NCBI GenBank assembly: GCA_964530165.1 | Contig: CAZGYE010000332.1 | Location: forward strand, 1-5,944 | Reading direction: 5' to 3' | DNA length: 5,944 nucleotides | Origin: CAZGYE01 sp964530165 | Lineage (GTDB): Bacteria > Planctomycetota > Planctomycetia > Planctomycetales > Planctomycetaceae | Part shown: positions 5,891 to 5,944 of the stretch, piece after piece | How the letters are laid out: each line of letters begins with the position of its first letter | Numbering within the stretch: the first letter of the stretch is position 1 | The notes under the pieces: generated by a model | What the model saw: the letters and a program-made list of their open reading frames with translations, nothing else | Databases searched by the model: none | Told to the model about the DNA's origin: nothing | Made by a program: the position numbers and the translations under genes

Positions 5891-5913
5891 CGACGACGAG
5901 TCGTCGGTTTGGG
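5891..5913 (-). repeat. Palindromic repeat, copy 2
   Basis: The palindrome CGACGACGAGTCGTCG (5891-5906) followed by GTTTGGG. On the minus strand it is preceded by GTAG (5917-5920) and AAA, as copy 1 is on the plus strand. Relative to copy 1 the stem has one paired change (A-T to G-C) that keeps the hairpin. Copies 1 and 2 face each other across a 28-base gap. Confidence 0.75.
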
Positions 5914-5921
5914 TTTCTACT

Positions 5922-5944
5922 CGACGACGAGTCGTCGGTTTGGG
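5922..5944 (-). repeat. Palindromic repeat, copy 3, at the right edge
   Basis: Identical in all 23 bases to copy 2 and in the same orientation, 31 bases further right, ending at the last base of the window. The 31-base period could be the start of a tandem array or just two adjacent units. An exact repeat at the edge would explain an assembly stopping here. Confidence 0.75.

Noticed and set aside
5891..5944. Possible CRISPR array at the right end
   Set aside because: Only two same-direction units are present, the interval is 8 bases, far too short for a spacer, and a third unit is inverted; no cas gene is nearby.

Overview
All recognisable genes lie on the minus strand and read right to left as one probable operon of metabolic enzymes: an aldehyde dehydrogenase-family protein (4338-5789), one long open frame joining an iron-containing alcohol dehydrogenase to a HemN/HemW-like radical SAM protein (1675-4209), a small protein resembling chorismate lyase (1091-1666), and an FAD-dependent oxidoreductase of the halogenase/geranylgeranyl-reductase type that runs off the left edge (1-1019). 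No tRNA, rRNA, CRISPR array or transposase gene was seen, and the genes show no convincing coding on the plus strand.

The genes are GC-rich. Their protein families, weak Shine-Dalgarno signals and the simple repeats between genes would suit a member of the Planctomycetota. That placement rests on general resemblance, not a search, and should be treated as a guess. The window may be a whole metagenomic contig: the right end stops exactly at the end of a copy of a palindromic repeat, and at the left end the similarity of the FAD enzyme to its family stops about 58 bases before the edge.

Region by region: 1-58 is open in frame but unlike the family. 59-1019 is the FAD enzyme. 1020-1090 is a short spacer with an ATCCGTG-type repeat. 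1091-1666 is the lyase-like gene, starting 8 bases after the radical SAM stop. 1675-4209 is the alcohol dehydrogenase/radical SAM frame, whose two halves meet at a 7-base tandem repeat (3023-3046). 4210-4337 is a purine/pyrimidine-biased repeat spacer. 4338-5789 is the aldehyde dehydrogenase. 5790-5944 is upstream DNA with a ribosome binding site and three palindromic repeats.

Working together (inference): the aldehyde and alcohol dehydrogenases could interconvert an acyl thioester or acid, an aldehyde and an alcohol. The lyase-like protein could supply a hydroxybenzoate from chorismate, and the FAD and radical SAM enzymes could tailor the product. This recalls aromatic-headed polyene or resorcinol pigment pathways, but no ketosynthase, acyl carrier protein or ligase is visible here, so the pathway is a hypothesis. 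The most unusual points are the two-enzyme open frame spanning a frame-sensitive repeat, the covarying palindromes at the right end, and the dehydrogenase that appears to lack the usual general-base glutamate.
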